Shown here: positions 1-8,578 of the stretch, one piece after another | Position numbering within the stretch: position 1 is the first letter of the stretch | How the letters are laid out: each line of letters starts with the position of its first letter | DNA from: Paludibacteraceae bacterium | GTDB lineage: Bacteria > Bacteroidota > Bacteroidia > Bacteroidales > Paludibacteraceae | Assembly: GCA_024405875.1 (NCBI GenBank) | Contig: JAKSOA010000004.1 | Location: 1-64,000, forward strand | Reading direction: 5' to 3' | DNA: 64,000 nucleotides | Notes under the pieces: generated by a model | Databases searched by the model: none | The model's input: the letters and a program-made list of their open reading frames with translations, nothing else | Told to the model about the DNA's origin: nothing | Made by a program: the position numbers and the translations under genes

Positions 1-88
1 CCTTCCTTGTTTTGGTTGTTTGTTGTTTCCAGTCTGTCAAAGATCTCTCTTTATTTCCCTTAACCCCGAAAAAATCGGAAAGGGAATG
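1..88 (-). other. Putative rRNA operon leader, reading leftward off the window
   Basis: Read on the minus strand, this stretch follows two tandem promoters and contains GATCTTTGACAGACTGGAAA, then a run of CAAACAAC-type sequence. From memory this resembles the leader that precedes 16S rRNA in Bacteroidales, which also carries a 'TCTTTGACA' block followed by A/C-rich sequence. No coding frame here is convincing. The 16S gene itself would lie outside the window, so its presence is an inference. Confidence 0.65.
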
Positions 89-119
89 CAAAGATACGGC
101 GAGTTTTTGAAACCGCAAA
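89..119 (-). promoter_or_regulatory. Promoter P2 of the putative rRNA operon
   Basis: On the minus strand TTTG (119-116) is followed after 19 bp by TATCTTTG (96-89), an exact match to the Bacteroidota -33/-7 signature. The proximal promoter shares the blocks TTTTGCGG and TATCTTTGCA with the distal one, so the two look like a duplicated rrn promoter pair. Confidence 0.75.
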
Positions 120-179
120 ATTTTTTGTCAAATTTTTTAAGTTTTTTTCGTCGCCTCTGCGATTTCTGCTTAGCGGGTG

Positions 180-210
180 CAAAGATATGGCTAATTTTAT
201 CTTCCGCAAA
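180..210 (-). promoter_or_regulatory. Promoter P1 of the putative rRNA operon
   Basis: On the minus strand TTTG (210-207) lies 19 bp before TATCTTTG (187-180). It is about 91 bp upstream of the second promoter. Strong tandem promoters are expected for rRNA operons. The AT-rich stretch upstream (211-358) shows no gene and may hold UP-like sequence. Confidence 0.75.
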
Positions 211-358
211 ATATTTCACCTGATTTTTTCACATTTCTTATAACTTTTTAATGATACACCTAATCCATATTGTCATTCAGATGATTACACAAATGCTGAA
301 ATATTACAAAATTATTACATCAAACCACTATATGTATTGCAAATATGAAAAGAATTAG

Positions 359-366
359 TAAATTTG
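359..366 (+). promoter_or_regulatory. -7 element for the small secreted protein gene
   Basis: TAAATTTG matches TAnnTTTG and sits 26 bp before the ATG. The -33 region has only an imperfect TATTG (335-339). Confidence 0.5.
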
Positions 367-392
367 CACATTGTATTTAAATAAAATCAATT

Positions 393-884
393 ATGAAGAA
401 ATTTTACTCCACACTTATCATTGCATTACTTAGTATCAGCACATTCGCGCAAATAAACATTAAGGACAAAGGCAGGCTGACAAACCCGATAATAGCGGCG
501 GATTCATATTGCTGCGTCATTAAAAATGACAACAATAATTATGAATTGCGCATAAGTTTACAAAACACTACGGAGCCTAATGTTATAAACATTACATTGG
601 GCACTGATGAACAATCGGCAATAAAGTCTCTGACTCAGATTGATGATTGGATGGCTGGCGCCACATTATCAGAGTACTTGATTTTTGAACAAAACGGAGA
701 GTCAATCACAATATTCAAATCACATTCCAACCGTGTTATGATTTCAAAAGGTGACCAGTTTTACTGCAAACAACTTGCAACATCTATTGCTACCGGTATG
801 GATACCAAAGACGCTCTGCCATACGGTTACTGTACCACTATTATAATAAAGAAGGCGCTAAAACAATTGAACACGGCAAAATAA
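393..884 (+). CDS. Small secreted protein of unknown function (163 aa)
   Basis: The product begins with Lys-Lys and a hydrophobic stretch ending in an Ala-Gln cleavage-like site (about residues 1-19), so it is probably exported to the periplasm or beyond. The mature part of about 144 residues has no motif I recognise. It contains two Cys close together (about residues 40-41) and a third near position 127. The gene stands alone between the rRNA promoter region and a strong terminator, with a -7 element just upstream. I cannot assign a function. Confidence 0.75.
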   Translation: MKKFYSTLIIALLSISTFAQINIKDKGRLTNPIIAADSYCCVIKNDNNNYELRISLQNTTEPNVINITLGTDEQSAIKSLTQIDDWMAGATLSEYLIFEQNGESITIFKSHSNRVMISKGDQFYCKQLATSIATGMDTKDALPYGYCTTIIIKKALKQLNTAK

Positions 885-901
885 GAATTAAAAAGATAAA
901 A

Positions 902-933
902 AAATGACTGCTCTCATAAGGGAGCAGTCATTT
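902..933. terminator. Bidirectional intrinsic terminator
   Basis: A perfect 12-bp stem (902-913 with 922-933) and an 8-nt loop are flanked by A-rich sequence on the left and a T-run on the right. It can therefore end transcription from the secreted protein gene (+) and from the convergent EF-hand protein gene (-). Confidence 0.9.
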
Positions 934-954
934 TTTATTATCATATCGGGGTTA

Positions 955-3150
955 TTACGCCCAGAATTTTAATGGTTTCAGGAAGTGATAAGGTACGCCC
1001 CACTCTTGCAGCAAGCCTTTGGAATATAGCACGACAATAATAATTGCAAGTACTACAAGCACTGTCAAGGTTATTTTCCACCATCTGCCGGTATGTTTTG
1101 GTTTGAACGCATCCTCGCCTGCATATACAGGGAACTTTGCAAGTTGTGTGAGGGTGTTTCCAAACGGAATATTCACTACAACAGCGGTATTCATAGCCCA
1201 ACCGTTGGCGTTAAGCACCGGTGAAAGGTTACGCTTACGCAGTTTAAGCCAAGCCATAATCATTGCCGGACCTGAAATCAGGAGCATAATAGCAAGAATT
1301 GCAAGAGGCATTTGCCACCAGGCAAGGCTCAGGAATCCTTCAACACAAGCCAGTAAAATACCTCCTATTGCACCTATTGCCAAACCTATGGCGGCAAAGA
1401 TACCACAGAACTTGGCTATGTCAAATGGTTGTGCAGGTTTGGCGGCTTCACCAGATGTGGCTTGAGTACCTGCATCTGATATTGAGGCGGTTGCGTCTGA
1501 TGTAACCTTGCTGTCCTTCTCTGCCGCAAACTTGTTTACCTGGTCCTCTATGAATTTGGCAAACTTTCTGTAAGGTGACCAGAATGCCTGACGGATACTT
1601 ATAGGGTTATCAATTATCTTTGTAACTACTGCATCCCAATCATTGCCCTCACGGTCATAGAATATGGCGTTTTTACCAACAGCAAGATTATCAATATCAC
1701 CATCGGTCATAACGGCTACTATTGACATTGTGCCTGGCTTGCTCTTGCAGGTGCAGTCACAATATATAAGGTACATACCGCTGGCTCCCGCCTGTGCAGA
1801 CTGTTTGCCCATATCGGCAACCTTCAGGCAAAGATTACAACTGCGTTGGTCTATATATAAGGTACCTGCTTGGAATACAGACTTGGTGCTCTGTGTAGGA
1901 GAATAGAAATCAAGGAATGTGACATAGTTTTTCAGCAATGCGAAGATATCTCTTACATAGTGAAGCATCTTATCCACATCATTTATTGCATTTGCCTGTG
2001 CCTCAAATGATTTGTCTTTCTCCACCAATGCAAGCAGTTCTCCTTTTTTATCTGCTTTTACAATTTTAGCAACCGCTTCAGCACCCAAAGATTCCACTGC
2101 GGCACCGTCTTTTGCTCCTGTCCAAGCAATGTATGGGGCGAATTTAGCGGCAAATGTGTTCCACTGCTCCATTGTAAGTGTTTTTGTCTTAGGGAAATCA
2201 ACATCTATTACAAGGCTCTTGAATGTCTCCACCGCCGCTGTCCACGCAGGATTGATACCTTTATCAAGTGGCAGTTCCGTGGTTGCTGATATTCTTGCAA
2301 GCGGATATGCGGCAATATCCTCGCCACACTCAGCCAGATTCTTTGATGTAATGGCTTGGAATTGCTCCGCCGATACGTCAAGTGGAGACTGGGCGTCAGC
2401 GTTGAATGCTGTAAGACGGCAACGCATAAAGTAATCCTCCACCTTATCTTTTATAGCGTTATAGGCGTCAAGGGCTGCCGCTGTACTGTCTCCGTACGGG
2501 AATATGTTTGCCTTGTCAGCCTCTCCAGCCTTCTGCCAAGCGTCATATTTGGCGCAAGCGTCATAGAATGCCTCAATTTTATCAGCATCTGTGCCATCTT
2601 TACCGCTACGGTCTTGAACGGCACCCATTGTGGCTATTACAGATGATATAAGTTCCTGTATCTCTTTTTTATTAGATGACTCAGGTATAATTATTCCATC
2701 GCCGTTAAATGTGGTCTGGGCAAAAATGGCTATGCTGTCAGATGTTTGCGCTATAGAGATGCTATCCTGCTCAAGTTTCATATTCTTAAGAATCTGCTGA
2801 GCGGACTGATATAGCCTACCACCCTCCTCATTTTCCTGATTAATTTCCGCAAGTGGCAGTGTATCAGTTTGTTTCAGAAGATAATTAGGGTCTTTTAGCA
2901 CAGATGTTATCCAATCTGTAGCGGCTATAACCTCTTGCACACGTATTTTCCCGTCACAGTCTGTATCAAGATATTTTAATGTATCCTTGTCAAACTCCAA
3001 CCCCGATGTAGGCATAGAAAGCACGCTCCACATTTTTTGGTCAAGTTTGCTCAGGTTCTTAATGTCCTTCCCCGATGTCAGATTAACTCTCACATTGCCT
3101 CCGGCACTGATGAATTTCCAGGGTCCTTGGTTTAGTTTTACTTTTTTCAT
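955..3150 (-). CDS. EF-hand membrane protein of unknown function (731 aa)
   Basis: Residues 62-73 form a canonical EF-hand loop (Asp at loop positions 1, 3 and 5, Gly at 6, Ile at 8, Glu at 12), which predicts Ca2+ binding. There is no signal peptide. The long N-terminal part is soluble, with a Cys-rich patch (RSCNLC and YCDCTC) in its second half. Two hydrophobic helices lie near residues 590-660 and a third near the C-terminus. It therefore looks like a cytoplasmic domain anchored by a C-terminal membrane region. The protein is known to me only as an uncharacterised Bacteroidales type. No clear TAnnTTTG element lies upstream. Confidence 0.8.
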   Translation of the reverse strand: MKKVKLNQGPWKFISAGGNVRVNLTSGKDIKNLSKLDQKMWSVLSMPTSGLEFDKDTLKYLDTDCDGKIRVQEVIAATDWITSVLKDPNYLLKQTDTLPLAEINQENEEGGRLYQSAQQILKNMKLEQDSISIAQTSDSIAIFAQTTFNGDGIIIPESSNKKEIQELISSVIATMGAVQDRSGKDGTDADKIEAFYDACAKYDAWQKAGEADKANIFPYGDSTAAALDAYNAIKDKVEDYFMRCRLTAFNADAQSPLDVSAEQFQAITSKNLAECGEDIAAYPLARISATTELPLDKGINPAWTAAVETFKSLVIDVDFPKTKTLTMEQWNTFAAKFAPYIAWTGAKDGAAVESLGAEAVAKIVKADKKGELLALVEKDKSFEAQANAINDVDKMLHYVRDIFALLKNYVTFLDFYSPTQSTKSVFQAGTLYIDQRSCNLCLKVADMGKQSAQAGASGMYLIYCDCTCKSKPGTMSIVAVMTDGDIDNLAVGKNAIFYDREGNDWDAVVTKIIDNPISIRQAFWSPYRKFAKFIEDQVNKFAAEKDSKVTSDATASISDAGTQATSGEAAKPAQPFDIAKFCGIFAAIGLAIGAIGGILLACVEGFLSLAWWQMPLAILAIMLLISGPAMIMAWLKLRKRNLSPVLNANGWAMNTAVVVNIPFGNTLTQLAKFPVYAGEDAFKPKHTGRWWKITLTVLVVLAIIIVVLYSKGLLQEWGVPYHFLKPLKFWA

Positions 3151-3187
3151 AATTAGAAATTTTTATTTAGTTACTATATATATCATA

Positions 3188-3223
3188 TTAAATTCGTCAT
3201 CCTGATTAAATTCGTCATCCTGA
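3188..3223. repeat. Tandem duplication of an 18-bp unit
   Basis: The unit TTAAATTCGTCATCCTGA occurs twice back to back (3188-3205 and 3206-3223). The second copy runs into the left arm of the palindromic repeat that follows, suggesting slippage at the repeat boundary. Confidence 0.85.
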
Positions 3224-3279
3224 GCAGAGCGAAGGATCTCATAATCATTGTGAGATGCTTCGTTTCACTCAGCATGACG
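3213..3279. repeat. Intergenic palindromic repeat, full copy
   Basis: CGTCAT...CTGAG...GCGAAG...ATCTCA on the left pairs with TGAGAT...CTTCG...CTCAG...ATGACG on the right, giving a long imperfect hairpin. A related copy lies at 24348-24423 and a half copy at about 9132-9170. The right arm overlaps the 3' end of sufE and supplies its last codons and its stop. Confidence 0.85.
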
Positions 3280-3688
3280 GGGAGAACGCAACTCCATAGA
3301 TTTTCATCTGCTTAACCATTGCAAGCAATCCGTTTGAACGGGTTGGGGATAGATGCTCCTTAAGTCCTATCTTCTCTATAAAGTAGAGGTCCGCCTCCGC
3401 TATATCTTTTGCCGGTTGGTCTGACATTACTGAAATTAGCAATGAGAGTATGCCTTTGACTATTACTGCATCGGAGTCTCCTGTAAAAATAATGTTGCCG
3501 TTCTCAGTCTTCTCTGCATCAAGCCATACTCGGCTCTGACAACCTCTTATGAGGTTTTCATCTGTCTTCTTCTCATCGGGGAACGGTGGCAGGGCATTGC
3601 CTAACTCTATCAGGTAGGAATACTTGTCAAACCACTCCTCAAACGCTGAGAAGTCCTCAATTATTTGGTCTTGTATTTGGTTTATGTT
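3269..3688 (-). CDS. sufE: SufE family cysteine desulfurase activator
   Basis: SufE accepts sulfane sulfur from SufS through a conserved Cys and passes it to the Suf scaffold in the cytoplasm. The product shows the family features: the 'LPPFPDEKKTDENLIRGCQS' region with the acceptor Cys in GCQSRVW, followed by 'GDSDAVIVKGILSLL'. I chose the internal Met at 3688 because upstream residues do not resemble the family. The last residues and stop codon are encoded by the arm of a palindromic repeat. It is the last gene of the leftward suf operon, 53 bp after sufS. Confidence 0.93.
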   Translation of the reverse strand, partial: NINQIQDQIIEDFSAFEEWFDKYSYLIELGNALPPFPDEKKTDENLIRGCQSRVWLDAEKTENGNIIFTGDSDAVIVKGILSLLISVMSDQPAKDIAEADLYFIEKIGLKEHLSPTRSNGLLAMVKQMKIYGVAFSPSC

Positions 3689-3741
3689 CATAGTTATATT
3701 CGCTTCGCTCACACCCAAACTGCAAATTTAATAAAAATTTG

Positions 3742-4968
3742 TTATGTGAAGATTTTAACCACCTTATTAATTCCGTCAATCAGTTTGTCAATCTCATCTT
3801 TTGTGTTGTAGAATGCAAAAGATGCCCTAAGGGTGCCTTCTATGCCGTAGTGTTGCATTACAGGCTCAGCACAGTGATGTCCTGTACGCAGGGCAAGCCC
3901 TAACTTGTCAAGCAGTGTGCCTATATCGTAGTGGTGAATATTGCCCACATTCATAGATATTACCGCTCCCCTTTCAGGGGCGTTACCGTAGATGCGTAAG
4001 CCGTCAATCTCTTTAAGACGCTCTGTAGCGTATTTAAGCAAACCCTGCTCATACTCCGCAATATTCTCAATACCAATGTTTTGCACATACTCAAGTGCTG
4101 TGGCAAGGGCTGTAGAGCCAATAAAATCAGGGGTGCCAGCCTCAAATTTATATGGCAGCACATTAAATGTGGTCTTTTCAAAGGTGACACGCTCAATCAT
4201 CTCTCCGCCAGCCTGATACGGAACCATTTTATCCAATAGTTCCTCTTTGCCGTACAATACCCCGATGCCTGTAGGACCGTAAATCTTATGCCCTGAGAAT
4301 ACAAAGAAGTCTGCGTCAAGGTCTGTTACATTGACTTTTGTATGTGCTACAGACTGAGCCCCGTCTATAAGCACCGGCACATTATGGCTATGGGCTATAT
4401 CAATTATTTGTTTAACAGGATTTACCGTGCCTAAAGTATTGGAAATGTGTGTTACAGCAACTAAGGCTGTACGCTCCGTGAAGAGGTTTTTATATGTATC
4501 CAAATCAAGAACGCCATTATCTGCAAAAGGTATCACCTTTAGTTTCAGACCCTTACGCTCACATAAAAGTTGCCACGGAACTATGTTTGAGTGGTGTTCC
4601 ATCTCTGAAACTATAATCTCACTACCCTCTTTTAGCAACTCTCCGTAACTAAATGCCACAAGATTTATGGACTCTGTAGTGCCACGTGTAAAAATAATTT
4701 GGCTTGTACTCTTAGCCCCGATGAAATCCTTTACCGTACTGCGTGCCGACTCGTGCGCCTCTGTAGCAACTTGACTTAAATAGTGTACGCCCCTATGCAC
4801 ATTTGCATTATGAAGAAGATAGCCGTCATCTATTTTACGGACAACGCATAAAGGCTTTTGGGTGGTCGCCGCATTGTCAAAATAGACAAGGGACTTGCCA
4901 TACACTTTTTCAGAGAGGATTGGGAAATCAGCCCTGATGGATGCGATATTTTGGATTATACTATTCAT
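3742..4968 (-). CDS. sufS: SufS-type cysteine desulfurase
   Basis: This PLP enzyme converts L-cysteine to alanine and an enzyme-bound persulfide for Fe-S cluster assembly. The PLP lysine lies in FSGHKIYGPTG, the catalytic Cys in TGHHCAEP, and the N-terminal 'YFDNAATTQKP' is typical of the group II (SufS) branch. Length (408 aa from 4968) matches the family. The ATG at 4968 overlaps the sufD stop as ATGA, which implies translational coupling and excludes the longer upstream frame. Confidence 0.96.
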   Translation of the reverse strand: MNSIIQNIASIRADFPILSEKVYGKSLVYFDNAATTQKPLCVVRKIDDGYLLHNANVHRGVHYLSQVATEAHESARSTVKDFIGAKSTSQIIFTRGTTESINLVAFSYGELLKEGSEIIVSEMEHHSNIVPWQLLCERKGLKLKVIPFADNGVLDLDTYKNLFTERTALVAVTHISNTLGTVNPVKQIIDIAHSHNVPVLIDGAQSVAHTKVNVTDLDADFFVFSGHKIYGPTGIGVLYGKEELLDKMVPYQAGGEMIERVTFEKTTFNVLPYKFEAGTPDFIGSTALATALEYVQNIGIENIAEYEQGLLKYATERLKEIDGLRIYGNAPERGAVISMNVGNIHHYDIGTLLDKLGLALRTGHHCAEPVMQHYGIEGTLRASFAFYNTKDEIDKLIDGINKVVKIFT

Positions 4969-6305
4969 AATGTTGGTCGAGATGACGGGGAGCCACAAAT
5001 CATACAACTGTCACAAGATGAGTTCTCTTTTCTTAATCTTCTCTCTATAAGTAATTTAAGTCTGTCCTTTAGAGCAGGAATCCGCACCTTCTCCAATACG
5101 TCATATACAAAGGCTGACATAAGCAGCATTTTAGCCTCATCTTTAGATATTCCTCTTGAGAGCATATAGAACAGTGCTGTATCATCTAACTGCCCCACTG
5201 TGGCACCGTGATTACACTTTACATCATCGGCATATATCTCAAGTTGTGGCATTGTACGCATTTGAGCCTTGTCTGATACACATATATTTTTATTACTCTG
5301 CATGGCTACTGACTTCTGGGCATCAGGGAAAACCTTTATCATACCATAAAAATTACCCTTTGACTCATCATCAAGTATATATTTGAATGACTCAAAACTA
5401 TTAGTATCTGGTTTCTGATGCAGAATTTCAGTATCATTGCTTACATACTGAGTTTTATCAAGAAAACACATTCCACACAATGAGAGCGATGCGTGAGGTG
5501 CATTGAGACCTGCATTTATAGTATTGAGTGTCTGACAGTTATTAAGTGTAATTATATTTGAAACCACCTCACTGCCCTCTTGCTGGTCAATTAGCAATGA
5601 GCAGATATTTGTCATACCCTCAGTGGTGTTCTCCACTTTATAGTGGTCATACACAGCGTTTTTCCCTGCATAAACCTCTGTTACCCTATTTGCCAAATAT
5701 TTCACATTACCCGATGAGTGGTCACACACAAGAACCTGAGCCTTCGCCCCCTCTTCAAGTACTATAAGGTTATGTGCCACAGCCATAATATCAACATTGC
5801 CGTACATCAGGTTTACAAGTTGGATAGGCTTTTCAACCTGCACATTCTTAGGCACATAGACAAACAATCCGTCCTGGGCAAGCAGTGCGTTCAGAGCCTC
5901 ATTAGGGTTCTCTTTTATGTGCATCTGTTTGCCTATATATGATTTCACAAGTTCTGAATGTTTCTGTGCCGCCTCTTTTAGTGAGCATATTATAACGCCA
6001 GCGGGCAATGATTGCTGCTGTGGATTGGCATAGAATGTGTCATTTACAATATAGTAGAGATATGCCCCGATGTTTGGAATATCACAAGTAAAGAGTTTAT
6101 ATGGGTCATTCTGAATGGTATATCGTTCAAAATTGAGTCCAAAGTCTGTTTCATACTCTTTTATCAATCCTTTCCCGTCAGATTCGGCACGCTCCAACGC
6201 TTGAAAGCCCTCTTCACGCAAAGCATTCAACGCCTCAGAACTATTGTTCTCAATAATAGTTCTGTACTCCCTGTAAATATTAACATATTCTTCAGTATTC
6301 ACCAT
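4965..6305 (-). CDS. sufD: Fe-S cluster assembly protein SufD
   Basis: SufD pairs with SufB in the SufBC2D scaffold. The protein (446 aa from the ATG at 6305) has the beta-helix core typical of SufB/SufD, including 'NHGATVGQLDDTALFYMLSRG' near the C-terminus, where the His and following acidic residues are conserved. The C-terminus ends in a short Cys-containing tail (CDSCMIC). A TTG three codons upstream (6314) is an alternative start. The 7-bp tandem repeat region separates it from sufC. Confidence 0.94.
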   Translation of the reverse strand: MVNTEEYVNIYREYRTIIENNSSEALNALREEGFQALERAESDGKGLIKEYETDFGLNFERYTIQNDPYKLFTCDIPNIGAYLYYIVNDTFYANPQQQSLPAGVIICSLKEAAQKHSELVKSYIGKQMHIKENPNEALNALLAQDGLFVYVPKNVQVEKPIQLVNLMYGNVDIMAVAHNLIVLEEGAKAQVLVCDHSSGNVKYLANRVTEVYAGKNAVYDHYKVENTTEGMTNICSLLIDQQEGSEVVSNIITLNNCQTLNTINAGLNAPHASLSLCGMCFLDKTQYVSNDTEILHQKPDTNSFESFKYILDDESKGNFYGMIKVFPDAQKSVAMQSNKNICVSDKAQMRTMPQLEIYADDVKCNHGATVGQLDDTALFYMLSRGISKDEAKMLLMSAFVYDVLEKVRIPALKDRLKLLIERRLRKENSSCDSCMICGSPSSRPTL

Positions 6306-6313
6306 TCTACGCA

Positions 6314-6376
6314 AATTATGAATTAAGAATTATGAATCGTCAACTGTTAATTATTAATTATTAATTGTTAATTACT
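6314..6376. repeat. 7-bp tandem repeat between sufD and sufC
   Basis: About nine consecutive AATTANN-type heptamers (AATTATG, AATTAAG, AATTATT, AATTGTT and variants) fill the gap between the sufD start and sufC. The last units include the sufC stop codon (6374-6372). Confidence 0.85.
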
Positions 6377-7127
6377 CTTTTATCCAATCATACCCTTTCT
6401 CTTCAAGAAGCAACGCAAGTTCCTTGCCTGCTGTCTTTACTATCTGTCCTTTGTAGAGTATATGCACCACATCGGGGACTATATAGTCTAAAAGCCTTTG
6501 ATAGTGGGTAATGACTATGCTTGCCGTATCTTTGCTTTTTAATTTATTAACCCCCGATGCCACTATTCTAAGGGCATCAATGTCAAGTCCTGAGTCTGTC
6601 TCATCAAGAATGGAGAGTTTTGGCTCAAGCATTGCCATCTGGAAAATCTCATTGCGTTTCTTCTCTCCGCCTGAAAAACCCTCATTTACAGAGCGGTTTG
6701 CAAGACGGTTATCAAGTTCCACCACCTCTTTCTTCTCACGCATAAGTTTTAGGAAATCTGTGGCACTAAGGGGTGGCAGATTCTTATGCTTACGATGCTC
6801 ATTTACAGCGGCACGCATAAAGTTCACCATACTGACACCCGGTATCTCAACAGGGTACTGGAAACTTAGGAACAGCCCTTCACGTGAACGCACCTCAGGC
6901 GGCATTGCAAGCAAATCCTTACCACAGAAAGTTACACTACCCTCTGTTACAGTATAGGCAGGATGCCCTGCAAGTACCGCTGACAATGTACTTTTTCCTG
7001 AGCCGTTAGGCCCCATTATGGCGTGCACCTCTCCAGACTTGACTTCAAGGTTTATTCCCCTTAAAATCTCCTTCCCTCCCACAGAGGCATGTAAATTTTC
7101 AATTTTCAGCATATAATTATTTTTCAT
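6372..7127 (-). CDS. sufC: Fe-S cluster assembly ATPase SufC (intact copy)
   Basis: SufC is the cytosolic ABC-type ATPase that drives SufBC2D remodelling. Walker A is GPNGSGKST, the ABC signature is [11 protein letters not shown], and Walker B is followed by the SufC-typical '[13 protein letters not shown]'. Length (251 aa) is normal. A second Met at codon 6 (7112) is also a plausible start. A second, broken copy of this gene lies upstream at 8573-9113 with an ATPase gene between them, so this copy must supply the function. A -7-like element at 7174-7167 may give it its own promoter. Confidence 0.96.
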   Translation of the reverse strand: MKNNYMLKIENLHASVGGKEILRGINLEVKSGEVHAIMGPNGSGKSTLSAVLAGHPAYTVTEGSVTFCGKDLLAMPPEVRSREGLFLSFQYPVEIPGVSMVNFMRAAVNEHRKHKNLPPLSATDFLKLMREKKEVVELDNRLANRSVNEGFSGGEKKRNEIFQMAMLEPKLSILDETDSGLDIDALRIVASGVNKLKSKDTASIVITHYQRLLDYIVPDVVHILYKGQIVKTAGKELALLLEEKGYDWIKE

Positions 7128-7166
7128 TCATCATACATTAAGTAAAGATTTCTCCTTTTGCCCTTG

Positions 7167-7174
7167 CAAAGGTA
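7167..7174 (-). promoter_or_regulatory. Possible internal promoter for sufC-sufD-sufS-sufE
   Basis: TACCTTTG on the minus strand (7174-7167) matches the -7 signature and lies about 40 bp before the sufC start, just after the inserted ATPase gene. No TTTG is present at the expected -33 position. If active, it would relieve polarity caused by the insertion. Confidence 0.45.
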
Positions 7175-7185
7175 ATAATAATAAA

Positions 7186-8460
7186 TTAATTTTTAAGGCA
7201 TCCTATAGGAACTACATATACACCATCTTTCCTACGATATGCAAACTGACCTACCGCTGTCATAACCATTAAGAATGACGGAGCGTGCATCTTGTCTGTA
7301 TCTATTTTTTCAGCAAGTGTCTTCAATGTACTGGCAGCCTTTTCTATGTTATCAGGTCCTCCCAACTTTATTTCTATTAGTCCGTATGAACCATTATGTC
7401 TATGTAGAACCGCATCACACTCCAATCCGTTGGCATCACGGAAATGACATATATTTCCGTCTAATGCATCTGCGTATGTACGAAGGTCTCTTATTGCCAT
7501 ATTCTCAAAAAGGATTCCAAATGTCTGCAAATCATTTAACAAATCATCAGGACCAATACCTAATGCCGCCGTTGCAATGCTTTGGTCACTGAAATAGCGG
7601 GTATCAGATGATTGAATAGCGGTTTTACTACGGAGATTAGGATTCCAGGCAGGTGCATCTTCCAACACAAACAGTTTCTTTAGTGCATCTACGTAGTCTG
7701 ATACTGTCTCATACGTAATGGATGCGTTATCATTCTCCTTTATATCAGCAGCCATTTTGCTAAAACTGACCGATGCCGCTATATTTCTTGCGTATGAACG
7801 AAGTAACAGCCGTGTTCTCTCGCTATTGCGATGTGATTGGTCAACACGCTGTATATCCACCTTGTAAATAGTTTCAAAGTAATCATGTGCTTGGTCCAAT
7901 GCCACCTTGCCACTCATAAATGTGGCTTGAGGCCAACCACCACGACATACAAGATACGCAATTTGCTCTAAGTCCAGCGGATTGTCTTGTGGCTCAATAT
8001 CCTTTCCCTCAAACAAATCTTTAACACTTACAGTTCCATTTGATTCTCCAGACTCCCAAAGACTCATAGTACGCATATTCAATCTACCGATACGACCATT
8101 GCCACTATGCCGTAATTTACCTTGTTCTATAGGAGTGCTGCTTCCTGTAAGGATAAATTGAGATACATCGCCTCTATTGTCAACCTCTGAACGAACCATA
8201 TCCCACAATTCCGGGATACTCTGCCACTCATCTATTAACCTTGGGGTGGTTCCAACCAGCAGGGACATAGGTCTTACCTGGTATGCCTCCAAAGCCTCCC
8301 TTAGAATTGCAGTATTACCCAAATCAAGAACACTTTTAGCAATTTGTTTTGCCGTAGTTGTTTTTCCACACCATTTAGGACCTTCAAGTAAAACCGCTCC
8401 TTTCCCCTGTAATTTGCGGTCGAGCAATGCATCTATTATTCTTTGCTTATACGCCTTCAT
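7186..8460 (-). CDS. AAA-type ATPase with DUF4143-like C-terminus (suf insertion)
   Basis: The N-terminal half is a P-loop ATPase: Walker A is GPKWCGKTTTA (about residues 27-37), a Walker B-like LIDEWQ follows near 115, and a sensor-like FILTGSS near 142. The C-terminal half carries a nuclease-fold-like segment with ECDAVLHR and LIEIKLGG, as in DUF4143 proteins. These proteins are common in gut Bacteroidales and their role is not established. The gene sits inside the suf operon between two copies of sufC and has a perfect consensus promoter preceded by a 23-bp tandem repeat. This context suggests a self-contained inserted cassette. Confidence 0.88.
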   Translation of the reverse strand: MKAYKQRIIDALLDRKLQGKGAVLLEGPKWCGKTTTAKQIAKSVLDLGNTAILREALEAYQVRPMSLLVGTTPRLIDEWQSIPELWDMVRSEVDNRGDVSQFILTGSSTPIEQGKLRHSGNGRIGRLNMRTMSLWESGESNGTVSVKDLFEGKDIEPQDNPLDLEQIAYLVCRGGWPQATFMSGKVALDQAHDYFETIYKVDIQRVDQSHRNSERTRLLLRSYARNIAASVSFSKMAADIKENDNASITYETVSDYVDALKKLFVLEDAPAWNPNLRSKTAIQSSDTRYFSDQSIATAALGIGPDDLLNDLQTFGILFENMAIRDLRTYADALDGNICHFRDANGLECDAVLHRHNGSYGLIEIKLGGPDNIEKAASTLKTLAEKIDTDKMHAPSFLMVMTAVGQFAYRRKDGVYVVPIGCLKN

Positions 8461-8482
8461 ACTATGGATAATAATAACGGTG

Positions 8483-8514
8483 CAAAAATACGTAAAATCA
8501 CTGATTTGTGCAAA
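8483..8514 (-). promoter_or_regulatory. Consensus promoter of the inserted ATPase gene
   Basis: TTTG (8514-8511) and TATTTTTG (8490-8483) are separated by 20 bp, an exact match to the Bacteroidota signature. The start codon lies about 20 bp further on. Confidence 0.8.
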
Positions 8515-8516
8515 TT

Positions 8517-8578
8517 TTCCGCAACTTTAGCAAATTTTATTCCGCAACTTTAGTAAATTTTATTCCGCAACTTTAGCA
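8517..8578. repeat. 23-bp tandem repeat upstream of the inserted ATPase gene
   Basis: Two full 23-bp units (8517-8539, 8540-8562), differing at one base, and a partial third (8563-8578) abut the promoter. On the coding strand each unit includes GCTAAAGTTGCGGAA (or ACTAAAG...). The position directly upstream of the -33 box suggests iterated operator or activator sites. Confidence 0.85.

Noticed and set aside
37-223. Open frames of 60-67 codons on both strands at the left edge
   Set aside because: They overlap the tandem promoters and leader and have no protein-like features.
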